Notes under the pieces: generated by a model
The model's database searches: none
Told to the model about the DNA's origin: nothing
The model's input: only the letters and a program-made list of their open reading frames with translations
DNA from: Bromus sterilis
Lineage: Eukaryota; Streptophyta; Magnoliopsida; Poales; Poaceae
Assembly (NCBI GenBank): GCA_950022295.1
Contig: OX465599.1
Location: 282,803,501-282,867,500, forward strand
DNA length: 64,000 nucleotides
Direction of reading: 5' to 3'
Translations under genes and position numbers: made by a program
Part shown: positions 21,028 to 31,755 of the stretch, in pieces
How positions within the stretch are numbered: position 1 is the stretch's first letter
Layout of the letters: every line of letters begins with the position of its first letter

Positions 21028-22370
21028 ATGAGATTAAGTGAGCCCTCTTCCAAATGTTTCCCACCAAAGCATCGGGTCCATAAGGTTTCCCCGTGCACTT
21101 CTTTCAGAAACACTAGAATGATTGTGGTGATGAGGATTGTAACAGGCAAAGAATCACCTGAAAGCATTAATTCCATGGTGCTGGTGTTGATCCCAAAGGT
21201 TAAGAATCCATATATTTTATCCCAATTCCGGCCCATTAGTCTCTGTAACCTGCTCTACAAAATTGCTCCCAAGGTTATGTCCAACCGTTTGAAAGTGATC
21301 TTGCGTGCATCATATCCGAGGAACAATCCGTGTTAGTTCTGGGACGTCTGATAACTAACAACATTATTGCAGCATATGAGTGCCTCCACTTTATGAAATG
21401 AGCATTGCCAAGAAGCACCAACATTGCACGCTTAAGCTGGACATGATGAAAGTATATGATCGGGTGAAGTGGGCTTATCAGAGATCTATTATGCTTAAGC
21501 TCAGCTTTCCCACAAGTTGGATAGACATTGTGATGTCTATGGTTTCTTCTATCAAATTCTCAGTCATGTTCAATGGAAGAAGAGAGTTCACCCCTACATG
21601 GCGTATTCAACAAGGGGAACCGATCTCTCTCTACATATTCCAGATTGCAGCAGAGGCGTGATAGTGCACAACGTCGGGCGATGTCTGCTCGAGGCGTGTG
21701 ATGGGGCAACGTGGATGTATCTAGATATATTTTAGTGTTAGATACATCCATTTCTACGACAATTATTATGAAAAGAAGGGAGTATAATTTTAAAATTGGG
21801 TATCCATGTGAAGTGGGATGATATCATTATGGGGATGATGACTTCAGTATCTCTTTTCACTCATGTTCAATGGTAAAATATTGCAGTCTTTCGGACCTAA
21901 CCGGATATATGATAGTGTAATCCCGTATCACCCTATCTCTTCTTGTTGACAGCATAGGGCCTCTTAGGCCTCTTAACATCAGGTGTCTACTTATCATATC
22001 TTGTAGGCATCAAAGTGGAAGAGTTGGCCCCACCAGTTAATTACCTATTGTTTGCTGATGGCAGCTTGTTCTTCTTCAAGGCGTTAATAGAGGGGGTGGA
22101 GAGGTATTTGTCTTATTGGATAATTAATGCAGGCGTCTGAACATCGTATATATTGAGATAAGTCTTCTTGTTTTTCAGTAAGGGTTGTCCCAATGAGCTT
22201 CGACAAGAGATTAAAATTAGTCTTGAGGTACCCAATGAATCTCTTAGTGAAAGGTACTTGGGGCTCCCTTCTGATGTCAGTTCTTCAAGGAATGGTTCAT
22301 TCAAATACTTAAAATATCGTCTTTGGAATAAAGTGTCTCGATGGATTGAGAAAAACAGTATCAACTGCTA
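21028..22370 (+). pseudogene. LINE reverse transcriptase, fragmented
   Basis: Three frame pieces (21028-21336, 21380-21661, about 22005-22370) carry RT blocks in normal order. A MITE fragment near 21705-21785 and unrelated sequence to about 21950 separate the second and third. The third piece encodes VEELAPPVNYLLFADGSLFFF, in which the second catalytic Asp is Gly, followed by SKGCPNELR and the SERYLGLPSDV block. Confidence 0.8.
21705..21785. mobile_element. Truncated Stowaway-like MITE inside the LINE
   Basis: Contains the palindromic core GGATGTATCTAGATATATTT / GTTAGATACATCC and one terminal stretch ending GAAGGGAGTA, like the intact Stowaway at 39227-39327. The other terminal repeat is missing. 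Confidence 0.55.
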
Positions 22371-22598
22371 GATGATCAAACACCATTTTCCTACCTAAAA
22401 TTAGTACGTTGACTGTTCATATTAGAATTGTGTGCACCTGATTGTTCATATTTTAATTAATATGTCATGATAAGTTTGAAAATGTTTTGAAGAGTTGAAA
22501 AAATAAAATAAAAATCAGACTAGGGATCTGCTAGATGAGCAAACAACATTTTCCTACACAAAATTAGGGAAATGAGACAGAGAGAAGATTTTGGACTT
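22371..22598. other. AT-rich LINE flank with an imperfect 40-bp direct repeat
   Basis: No gene. The LINE reading ends near 22370. A block beginning CTGCTAGATGA and ending AAAATTAG occurs at 22365-22404 and again, with a few changes, at 22528-22566. The 120 bases between are AT-rich, with an A-rich stretch near 22498-22515. Confidence 0.5.
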
Positions 22599-22759
22599 TT
22601 AGGCTTCTCCCAATGCTCCACCTTGTACAAGTGTTAAGTCTTCTAAAGCTAGCCATACTGGGAGTAACATAAGTAGTAACATAGATGCTGAAAGTACATG
22701 TAGTCCCCATGTGTGGTTTTGGTAATTAATGACAATCCTTATGGACTAATGTTTGCATT

Positions 22760-22762
<3 letters not shown>

Positions 22763-22791
<29 letters not shown>
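22763..22791. repeat. AT dinucleotide microsatellite
   Basis: About 14 uninterrupted AT units shortly after the start of the Copia-type LTR. Confidence 0.9.
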
Positions 22792-22795
<4 letters not shown>

Positions 22796-24050
22796 AAGGA
22801 AAGTTACATAGGCAATGCATGAAGAACATTGTTCATCAACAAAAATGTATCCATTGTCGCTTGGTAATGAATGATGATTCCAATAAAGCAACAATGGCAT
22901 CTTGGATCTATGGATTTTTGTCCCATGGTTAATGATAAGAAGAATGGATGATGTTACAATGAATACAATCTATTGAAGATCGAGTTTTAGGTCTCACGTG
23001 TTGTATACAACCTCGGATTAAGATGATTCAAAAGCAAAGTCATTTTCCTCAACAAGACTGAGAATATTCATGTTGAACACTTGTCCATTTGAGTCATCGT
23101 AAGGACTCAATAATTCGCGCAATATATCTATCATGTGTCTTTTGGACTGGACACCACTTGATCATGGAGTAAAGATGAATGTTGACCAAGAGAAAGATGA
23201 AAGATTGAATTCTTGATGGTCAACAATCTAGCACTACTTATGTACCACATGGGATCTTGTGGCATGGTAAGAAATTGTCAATTGTGCTTTGAGTTCTAAC
23301 CCATACGATGTATTTCTATATCTGTAAGGGATAGGTGATTCTCATGGGAATGCATCAAGAGAAAGATCACAAGTGCCCATGAGATGATGACATCAAGTGT
23401 AATGGTCATCAAGTTATACAAGGTCAAGTTCAAGATATGCATCTCAGAGGATTACATGTTTGAAGCTTGCGGATGATCACGTGGTGGCACATGTGAAGAT
23501 GGCATATAATGCAAAGCTTTCCTCATGACTTACGAGGATACTAATGAAGTCTTCACCAAGTTATGTGACCAATATTCCATGTACATCTTGAGCCAAGCAT
23601 GACCCCATCATCAAGCTCAAGTGGAACGCTCAAGTCAAAGGTATTGTGTCGTGGATCATTGACCATCGAAAATGATACATGCTCAAGAATGGATTTCCGG
23701 AAGCTATAGAATAGTTCTTTTATTATTCTTGAGTTATAGGGATCCCGCGCTATTAATAGCGGATCAAAGGGTTTTAGTAATGGACTTGCTCAAGTCAACA
23801 ATTCCTAACTCAATTCCACTCCTATCCTTTATACAAAAAGGGGTCATTCAAAGCCAACTTATTTCTCAAATACTATGGCATATACTTTACATACTTTTCA
23901 CCTTCAATTTTGGCTTATCTTGGGTGGTTCTCTATGTGAGGATCTTGAGATTTTCAATAGCTTTAAAATAATCCCAATATCATCAAAATCGGAGTTCGTA
24001 TGTAAAAGTTATGCACGTTTCAGTATTGGGTTCCTGCTGTTCGTTCTCTG

Positions 24051-24352
24051 GACGGACGTCCGAATTTCGGACGTCCGATCCATCCGACGTCCGAAACCTG
24101 TTGGACGTCCGATCCCCACCAAAATTATTGTGTCCAGATGGTCAGTGAGCATGCAAACTTACCAGAAGTCCGACGTGTTTCGGACTTCCGACACGTCGGA
24201 CGTCCGAACCCTGTCGGACGTCCGACATGCTACTTGGACTTTTCTTCTGTGTTGCATGTTGAACTCTCTCTTTGAACATTTTCGGACGTCCAACTTGGTT
24301 CGGACGTCCGACATTTGGACTTTCGGACGTTCGACATCTAACGGACGTCCGA
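24051..24352. repeat. Cluster of GGACGTCC palindromes in the Copia-type LTR
   Basis: About ten copies of a palindrome centred on CGGACGTCCG, some with one change (GGACTTCC, GGACGTTC), lie within 300 bp at irregular spacing. They sit just upstream of the TATA-like CTATAAATACC near 24399, the position of an LTR enhancer. ACGT-core palindromes are known bZIP-type targets. Regulatory use here is inference. Confidence 0.8.
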
Positions 24353-24597
24353 CACTTGCACAGCTTATTGCCCCAACGGCCATTTCGTCCCTTGGGCTAT
24401 AAATACCCCCTCACCCCGACTTGTGAGGGTTGAGCACTTCATTCCAAACACACAAGAACCCTAAAAGGCTCCCTCTCCTTTCTCCTACATCAAATCCTAG
24501 ATCCCGAAGAGATTTGTGAGAGTTCTTGCGAGAGATTTCACCCATTGATAGATCCACTCCCTCTCCCTCTTTTGACCAAAGGAATTCGCGATTTGAG

Positions 24598-24901
24598 TGA
24601 CCTCACCATTTACCCCATCCTTACCGTAAACTACTAGTTGTCCTAGAATGACGAGTGATGAAGTCCTTGCTGGGTCAGATGAACACTACAGTTGGATGCT
24701 GAGTACCTCTGTACTCATGATACTACCCCCAAACTCTTTTCAGGGTTCTTGATCGACAACAGGTATGGTGATCGACGTTTCAGTTGGAAATCCTGGGCAT
24801 ATGGCTATGTCATATGTCGCGGTGGGACCGATATGTGCTTCGTCCTCGGATCTGGATGGAAAAATCTAGATCTGGAACAGTACCGCATATCGAGCCTTAC
24901 A
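24598..24901 (+). repeat. Truncated first LTR of the array (3' part only)
   Basis: Matches the last 500 or so bases of the full LTRs but starts mid-LTR. It also lacks about 210 bp after CGACGTTTCA, present in the other copies (compare 30820-31035). It ends CCTTACA and is followed by a mutated PBS (TCGTATCAGAGC). Confidence 0.8.
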
Positions 24902-25504
24902 ACTTCGTATCAGAGCCTTACCGACCGTAGGATCCCTTTTCTGGCCGAAGTTGAGTCTAGACAAAAACTATTTTGTAGTTACTAAGGTAGTTATCAAAGA
25001 GTAGGAATCTTTTTACTCCTTACCCTTGCTCTGGTCAGGACAAGTGTCGTAAGTGTTTTATTCTTGTCTTATCCTTTTCAAACTTTAGGATCTCGAGAGT
25101 GTGGAGTTTCGGAACCGTTACAATGCCTTGCTTGCAGCGTATTGTCTCGATTCCGATCTCAGGTTTGGGAAATCTTGTAGTACCTTTAGTTCTTCCGACT
25201 CTAGGTAAACATCTTGTTCATCCGTTGACTTCATTCCTCTTTCCCAGCATCCTCATGATTTGAGTGAGAGTACTTCCCTTGATCGTCGCTTTGAAGTGTC
25301 TCTCTTCCTCTTGACACTGGTGGTTTCGTTTTTCCGACGATGTCGTCTCTCTGCGGAAATTTATCTCAACCGAAGTTCGACGTCGACATGTAGCAGAGTC
25401 CCTTGTTGGTGGTGTTGAAGATCGTCGTCTCTCATTTCTCTTCCCCTCTCTCCCCCGGAACGTCCAGGATCTCGGGACGAGATCCCTTGTTGGTGTTGTT
25501 GTAT
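24902..25504 (+). other. Internal region, copy 1, non-coding
   Basis: 603 bp between LTRs, same length as copy 2 at 31153-31755 and near-identical by eye. It starts with the PBS and shows no protein domain. The sequence before the next LTR, CTCTCCCCCGGAACG to GTTGTATTG, has no clear polypurine tract. Confidence 0.75.
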
Positions 25505-25970
25505 TGTAACAGCCCAGATTTCACAAAAATTAAAATATTTGTTTTCAGTGTGAATTGTTTGATTGTCTGATTTGTTTGCAGTGTTTGCATCCCCGATTTA
25601 TCGATCGACGATTATTTTTTCCCCTCTTATCTCGTATCGGACAGAGACCGACCCTTTCCACCCTGACACTCGACATTTGCGACACCGGGTTTCACCCGAG
25701 CACCGTCGCAACCCGCACGAGACCAGTCGCAGCCAACAGAACGAAAAACCCCATTTAATAAGTAAACGGGATATTTTTATACCGAGTCGGAAAGTGTTCT
25801 CGGAACGGTTCCAACAGGAGGTGAACGCCGCCGGCTCGACGCGCTGATCGCACAATTCAAAGTTTTACCCGAATCGGAGGTACTGCGGACCCCCGGCGGT
25901 CAGAAACGTAAACACCGCGCGCGCGAGAGAAAAACCGGGGATGTTTTTGCAAGCTGCCAGCCACCTGGGC

Positions 25971-25980
25971 TATATAAAGA
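25971..25980 (+). promoter_or_regulatory. TATA box of LTR 2
   Basis: TATATAAAGA about 340 bp upstream of the GCCGCCATGG context, with C-rich sequence just after it. The same box is at 32222-32229 in LTR 3. Confidence 0.6.
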
Positions 25981-28900
25981 CCACCACACTCCCACCCCTT
26001 TCTAGGGTTTCCCTAGCCACCAAATTTCAGCCACACCCCCAGATCTGGTCCAAATTTTCGTCCAATAACCCCAGATCCGAATTTCTAGCGAAACCCTAGC
26101 CAGATCCGATCCTGGCCGTCAGATCCGGCCAACGGAGGGCTCCCAGCGCGCCAAGTCGTCGCCCCGGAGCTCCAGCCGCCAGCCTCGGCTGCCTGGGCCC
26201 CGCAGGGCCCGCTGCTCCGCCGCCGCCGCCGGCGAGCTCAGGCGAGCCGCCGCCCCGCCCCGGTCTCCTCCTCCTCCCCGCGCCCTTCTCCTTCTTCTCT
26301 TGCAGCAGCCGCCATGGGCTCCATGGCCATGGCCATGGCCGAGGTCGGCCAAGAGCTCGAGGCCACGCCGCCACGGCCACCCCGGCCGCTCCCCGGCCCG
26401 GATCCGGCCGGATCCGGCCACCCTCCTTCTACCCCAGCCACCCAAGAGCCTCCCATGGCCTCCCGTGCCCGCGCCATGGCCTTTTTGGTCCTGTCCAGCC
26501 CGCCATGGGAGGTGCAGCCCCGAGCTCGACGCCCCCCCCCCAGTAATTTCTAAGTCCTTTTATTTTTGCTGTTGTACCCGTTTTGTAATGCGATTTCCCG
26601 TTGACTCGTAGGTCGGAACGAAGTGATTCTTTATTTGTATTGTTGTGCTCTCTGTGCTCTAGCATCCATGTTTTGTGAGCGTTCTGTTTTGAGGTCATCT
26701 TGTTTGGGTAATTGTTGGTCAAACAGGGCACCATATCGTTGAACTGCTAAACTGTTGTGAATCTGTCTGAAAAATGTTGCTTGATTGAAACTTCGGGCGA
26801 CGGTTGCTTCGGAACCGTACGTCGGAATTGAGTGATTCCTTTTGCGTTGCGTTAAGCATTGTTTATACTCCAGTTTCATGCATTCACTTGCCATAATTGC
26901 TTGCTGAATCATGATTGTATCTTCACCCAAAGTAGCTACCTTGTTGTTAGTGTGCTGCTGTTTATATTTTGTTGCAACTTCGGTCGACGAGTGTGTCGCG
27001 ACCGTTTATCGGAATTGAGTGATTCCAATTGCATATTGTTAAGCATCATGTCTACTTCCATTATATGTATTGCATCGTCATGATATGCTTGCTGGTCACA
27101 TAGTTATTGAGCTCCAAAGTTGCTATTCCGTTGTTTTTGACAGCCACCTCTGTTTTTCTCTAAGTCTGTAACGTTTCGATGCCATGTTGCATGCTTAATA
27201 TCTTTTGATCTATTATGCCTATTTGCATGATTCTTTTTGCCATGCCTTCCCTGTCATGTCTACTTTAGTTCCATATCATTTGTGAGCATGTTTGCATTGA
27301 TTATCCTGTTTATGCATTGCTCTAAAGTGTGCTTCCTGATGTTGGCAGATTGTGCCCGTAACTTGTTTTGCTTATATCTTTTTAACCGTAACTCCGTTTG
27401 GGGTGTTCTTCATATGTAACTTGATTAGTTTTTCGTGTACTTTGTGTTTATGCTATTTTTTGCTACTGTTAACAAAACTAAAATATGGTTTAGGGCAGAA
27501 CAGTACCAAATCCTTTAATTGTCGTGCGACACTTAGTGTATGCCATGTTTAGGTTGTGCCTCACTTAAATTGACTAGGATATATAGTTTATCTTACGCTT
27601 CACCTCTTGTCATGTTTATGTGCTATGCCATGCTTGAGTGAGATGCCATGTTAACAACCTTTGTTGATCACCTGTAGCTAAACAACTTGAACCTTTCTAA
27701 ATGTGTGGTATCGTCGTGTGTGACGAGTACTCCACTTAACCTGTTAGTAACCGCTCTCGACGGTAGGTGCGATGTCTCGTTTTGCCTTCTTGTTGATGCT
27801 TGCTCGTGTTTGCCTCGTAGTAATAGAGTGCTTGCTCGTTGATTGCTTTCCAGTGTTTACCCTCTTGTGTGCTTCCGCGGGTACCCTTCGGAGGCGATGC
27901 GAGCTTGCGATCAACTACACCTTCGGAACCCGACTTATCAACAGGCAAGGACTATACATTACTTATGATCCATTCTATTTCAACAAGCGGTTTGCATGCT
28001 AGTCTAGGTTAGGTTCGATGTTTGATCCTACCACATGATTACAACCTCTTTCAAACCGATACAACCATGTCCCTTCCCAGCAAACCATGTACTGCTATGT
28101 TACTATTTCTCGTTACTCAGCCCCTGCTTAGTATGCATGCTTAGGATGCTACGATGTTACCCAGTTACTCCTTGGTTCGGGATATCACATTATTATATTG
28201 TTGTTGATGATATGATTATTATAATGTTGACTATACTCGACGAAGGATGGAAGGTCTCGGCTATCCCGCCCCGACGCTTTGTTCCATTCGAGTCACCTAG
28301 GACCCGAGTTCCGGGTATTGGTTTCAAGATTGAGCGTGCCTAATCGCGTGTGGCATTTTATGGGGTCCCCTCTTCTTACCTACCTAGCTTCAAACATTTC
28401 TAGAGGTGGCCCAAGCTGATTTACCATTTGAAACCCGTGTGTGTGCTGGTCAGCTGCCAGTAGTATTCAAACAACTCGGGCAACGGAGACAGAGTTCCTC
28501 TGTTGGTCCACACTTGGTGAGCTAGGGGTCCCCTGATGTCAGGTGTGATTTCCCGACCTTAGCCGTACGGAAGAGTCCGATCTGAGAGCGTGGCCGTCTT
28601 TTGACCTGTCGTTTCGGATCTCTCGGAACTAATTCATAAAATGGTTGCCTCTAACGGGTAGCAACTGAGAGAGATGGGCGAGCATGCGACGCCTCGTAAT
28701 GGCCAGTTGGTACACCCCTACAGGGTTAAATCTTTTCGAGAAGCCGTGTCCGCGGTTATGGACGACTTGAGACCTACTCCTTGTTCATAGACAACAACTG
28801 AGATAATCTTAATATAACCTAATCAATGTGTGTGTGCCTTGACTGCTTCTTCTTCGTCGGGATGCGAAGAGGAGGACAATAATAGGATATGTGTTATGAT

Positions 28901-29010
28901 TGCGTAAGTAGTTGATAGCAAGACTTGTTGGAGGCGATTCCTCATCGAATGCTTGGCTTCTTATCTTACTCTCTAGATCGTTAGCCACTTAATAAATGCT
29001 AGTGCGGCAG

Positions 29011-30631
29011 TGCTTAGCGGCTTCGCGCCCTTCGTTGGTGAGCCCCAAGTGGAAGGCGTGATGCAGTGCAGCAGTGAGTTTCCCTCGGTGAGGATACCAA
29101 GGTTTGTCTCCCGTAGGACTCCGGATATGATAAGTAGGTGTCATCGGCGCGACTGACGTGGACCTGCACACAGACACGGATAACTTTGTTCCCGACGAAG
29201 TTCAGAGAGGTTGTCAATCTCTCCGGTCTTGTTGTTCACAAAGGGTAAAACAAAAGTGATAATGATAGAAAGTAAAAGCAGAAAAGTAAAGATAGCTTGG
29301 AAACAGTAATAAGGATATGGACCGGGATACGTGATGTTCGCTAGTGATGTCTCTCTCCCAAAAGACGACAAAACTGCTATGTGAGGTAAACAAATTACAG
29401 AAAGGCAATTGACAGGATTATGAACGCACCGCAATGCTAACTATGCTACAAAAGAAAGGAAGAGGTTCAAAAGCACGGGCAGTACGCCAAAATAAGTAGA
29501 CCGAAATCCATCTGCATCTACTACTAATCATCCACCTTGAGATATCTATCCAGAACATCTCGCTGGTATTAAGTTGCGAGCCCCACCCAAAGTGTAAACC
29601 CAAAGCTACAGAAAAATGCAATAAAAGAACTTTGCGTAAAGTAAACAATCCTTGTGACCGCGGTCACAAGCACCATTGTTTTCCCCCTTGTGGCAACAAC
29701 ACATCGCCTAGACTCATGTTTCTGTCACTCAAGCGTGTCATCAGGGAGGCATGAACCCACAATCTAGCACAACGCTCCCTCTTGGAGTCACTACCTACTA
29801 CTTGGCCAAAGCAATAAACAGCAACGGAGAACATGAAAGAATTACTTAGGAACAAAAATATAAAAGATAGAAACCAAATATATTACTCTATCACAATCTG
29901 AACATAATCTCATAATCCATCAGATCCGATCAAACTCAACATAGCAATTGCAGAAATATTACAAAGGTGCCTCGATCATGTAGGGCAGCTCACGAGGTCT
30001 AAACAATGAAGATCAAAGAGGGGAGGAGAACATCACATAGCTACTGATCACGGACCCATGGTCCAAAGAAAACTACTCACAAGACATCCGGGGAGCATCC
30101 ATGGTGGAGAGGAGACTCCCGGAGGTCAATCCTCCCTCCGGCAGGCTGCTGGGAAGAGGTCTTCTGGTGCTCCCGATCTTGGAAGCGCGGCGGCGGCGGA
30201 ACAGAGGCGAGTTCGCGGAATAGGGTTCTCGTTCTGGAGTTTTCCCGTGAGGGGGGATAAATAGGCGAAGGGGGCAGCCAGAGGTGGGCCAGGGGCCCCA
30301 GGCGCCCCCCTGGCGCGGCCAGGGGTGGGGCCGCGCCAGGTGGCCGCCTGGCCCCCCCTTGGCTCCCCTCTGGCCCCTCCCGGGCTTTTCTGGAAGCTTC
30401 CTCCACGCTGATTTTTTATCTGAATTTTCCCGAATTTTTCTGCCACTTTTTATATGGGGGAAAACTGAAATAGAAAAACAGCAGAAAACAGGAACTGGCA
30501 CTGGGTGCACTGAGTTAATAGGTTAGTCCAAATATGATCAAAAGTGTATGAAAGTGTATCTAGATCATAGCAATATCACACAAAACATGCATGGAGCAAG
30601 AAAAAATTATAGATACGTTTTGGACGTATCA
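29011..30631 (-). mobile_element. Solo LTR of the gag-only Gypsy family, nested in LTR 2
   Basis: 1621 bp, minus orientation, from TGATACGTCC to CCGCTAAGCA on its own strand. It is flanked by GGCAG at 29006-29010 and 30632-30636. The empty site, GCGGCAGCAACC, is seen in the sister LTR near 35310. It matches the LTRs at 3289, 12679, 47362 and 54186 but has a shorter 3' end. No internal sequence remains. Confidence 0.9.
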
Positions 30632-31152
30632 GGCAGCAACCTCACCACTTACCCCATCCTTACCGTAAACTACTAGTTGTCCTAGAATGACGAGTGATAA
30701 AGTCCTTGCTGGGTCAGATGACCACTACAGTTGGATGCTGAGTACCTCTGTACTCATGATACTACCCCCAAACTCTTTTCAGGGTTCTTGATCGACAACA
30801 GGTATGGTGATCGACGTTTCACGTGGAGACTCGACGACGACTAGTTAGGTGGATCCCGGCGGAGGGCCTGGACCCGTGTGGTTATGGGGATCGATATTTT
30901 CTCTTTGCCAGTAGGTATTTTAATTGTAGTCTGTACTCAGACATGTATCTTCCGTTGTTGTATTTCATTAATGCGGTTGTATGACGATTGTATGAGATGT
31001 TGTATCCTTGTATCTGTAATGTTGTGATATCATGTTGGAAATCCGGGGCATATGGCTATGTCATATGTCGTGGTGGGACCGATATGTGCTTCGTCCCCGG
31101 ATCTGGATGGAAACATCTAGATCTGGAACAGTACCTCATATCGGGCCTTACA

Positions 31153-31755
31153 ACTTGGTATCAGAGCCTTACCGACCGTAGTATCCCTTTTCTGGCCGAA
31201 GTCGAGTCTAGAAAAAAACTATTTTGTAGTTACTAAGTTAGTTATCGGAGAGTAGGAATCTTTTTACTCCTTGCCCTTGCTCTGGTCAGGACAAGTGTCG
31301 TAAGTGTTTTATTCTCGTCTTATCCTTTTCAAACTTTAGGATCTCGAGAGTGTGGAGTTTCGGAACTGTTACAATGCCTTGCTTGCAGCGTATTGTCTCG
31401 ATTCCGATCTCAGGTTTGGGAAATCTTGTAGTACCTTTAGTTATTCCGACTCTGGGTAAACATCTTGGTCATCTGTTGACTTCATTCCTCTTGCCCAGTA
31501 TCCTCATGATTTGAGTGAGACTACTTCCCTTGATCGTCGCTTTGAAGTGTCGCTCTTCCTCTTGACACTGGCGGTTTCGTTTTTCCGACGATGTCGTCTC
31601 TCTGCGGAAATTTATCTCAACCGAAGTTCGACGTTGACATGGAGCAGAGTCCCTTGTTGGTGGTGTTTAAGATCTTCGTCTCTCTTTTCTCTTCCCCCCT
31701 CTCCCCCGGATCGTCCAGGATCTCGGGACGAGATCCCTTGTTGGTGGTGTTGTAT
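31153..31755 (+). other. Internal region, copy 2, non-coding
   Basis: 603 bp, opening with ACTTGGTATCAGAGCC (PBS complementary to initiator tRNA-Met). It is near-identical to copy 1. No gag or pol. Confidence 0.78.

Larger units (their letters stand above)
19287..22370 (+). mobile_element. Decayed L1-type LINE, 5' end cut by the Tat Gypsy element
   Basis: Fragments in order. ORF1 end: a zinc knuckle CTICGHLGHLYKEHC near 19634-19678, preceded by NFFRVRVKINVKPLKNVV-like codons. Endonuclease start: about 20104-20370 with SCRGVGNTAIVQELHDF, LCILETQVNGSRVESL and MSGGLCLFWN. Linker: 20574-20915 with WLAYGDKNTNFFHLR. Reverse transcriptase: 21160-22370 with VLIPKVKNP, QFRPISLCNLLYKI, LDMMKVYDRVKW and NESLSERYLGLPSDV. 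Frameshifts, stops and a missing part of the endonuclease show long decay. The RT catalytic box reads LLFADGS instead of FADD. Its 5' part must lie left of the window. Confidence 0.85.
25505..31152 (+). repeat. Full LTR 2 of the array, with a nested solo LTR
   Basis: Without the nested insertion (29011-30636) it is about 4.02 kb. Parts: AT-rich start, TATA box TATATAAAGA at 25971-25980, GC-rich leader (26100-26530) with a small frame starting GCCGCCATGG, then a long non-coding tail of mixed composition. A block near 28710-28760 (CCTACAGGGTTAA then GTGTCCGCGGTTA) is shared with the solo LTR at 3867-7782. It ends TCGGGCCTTACA. Confidence 0.82.

Noticed and set aside
24159..24383. Coding frame over the GGACGTCC palindromes
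   Set aside because: The repeated peptide (RTSDV-type) simply mirrors the palindromic DNA and lies in an LTR promoter region.
26096..26445. Minus-strand Gly/Ala/Arg-rich frames in the array LTRs
   Set aside because: By-products of GC-rich leader sequence. Composition only, no motif, and opposite to the transcribed strand.
31156..31167. tRNA-like match TGGTATCAGAGC
   Set aside because: It is a primer-binding site complementary to a tRNA end, directly after an LTR. There is no cloverleaf.
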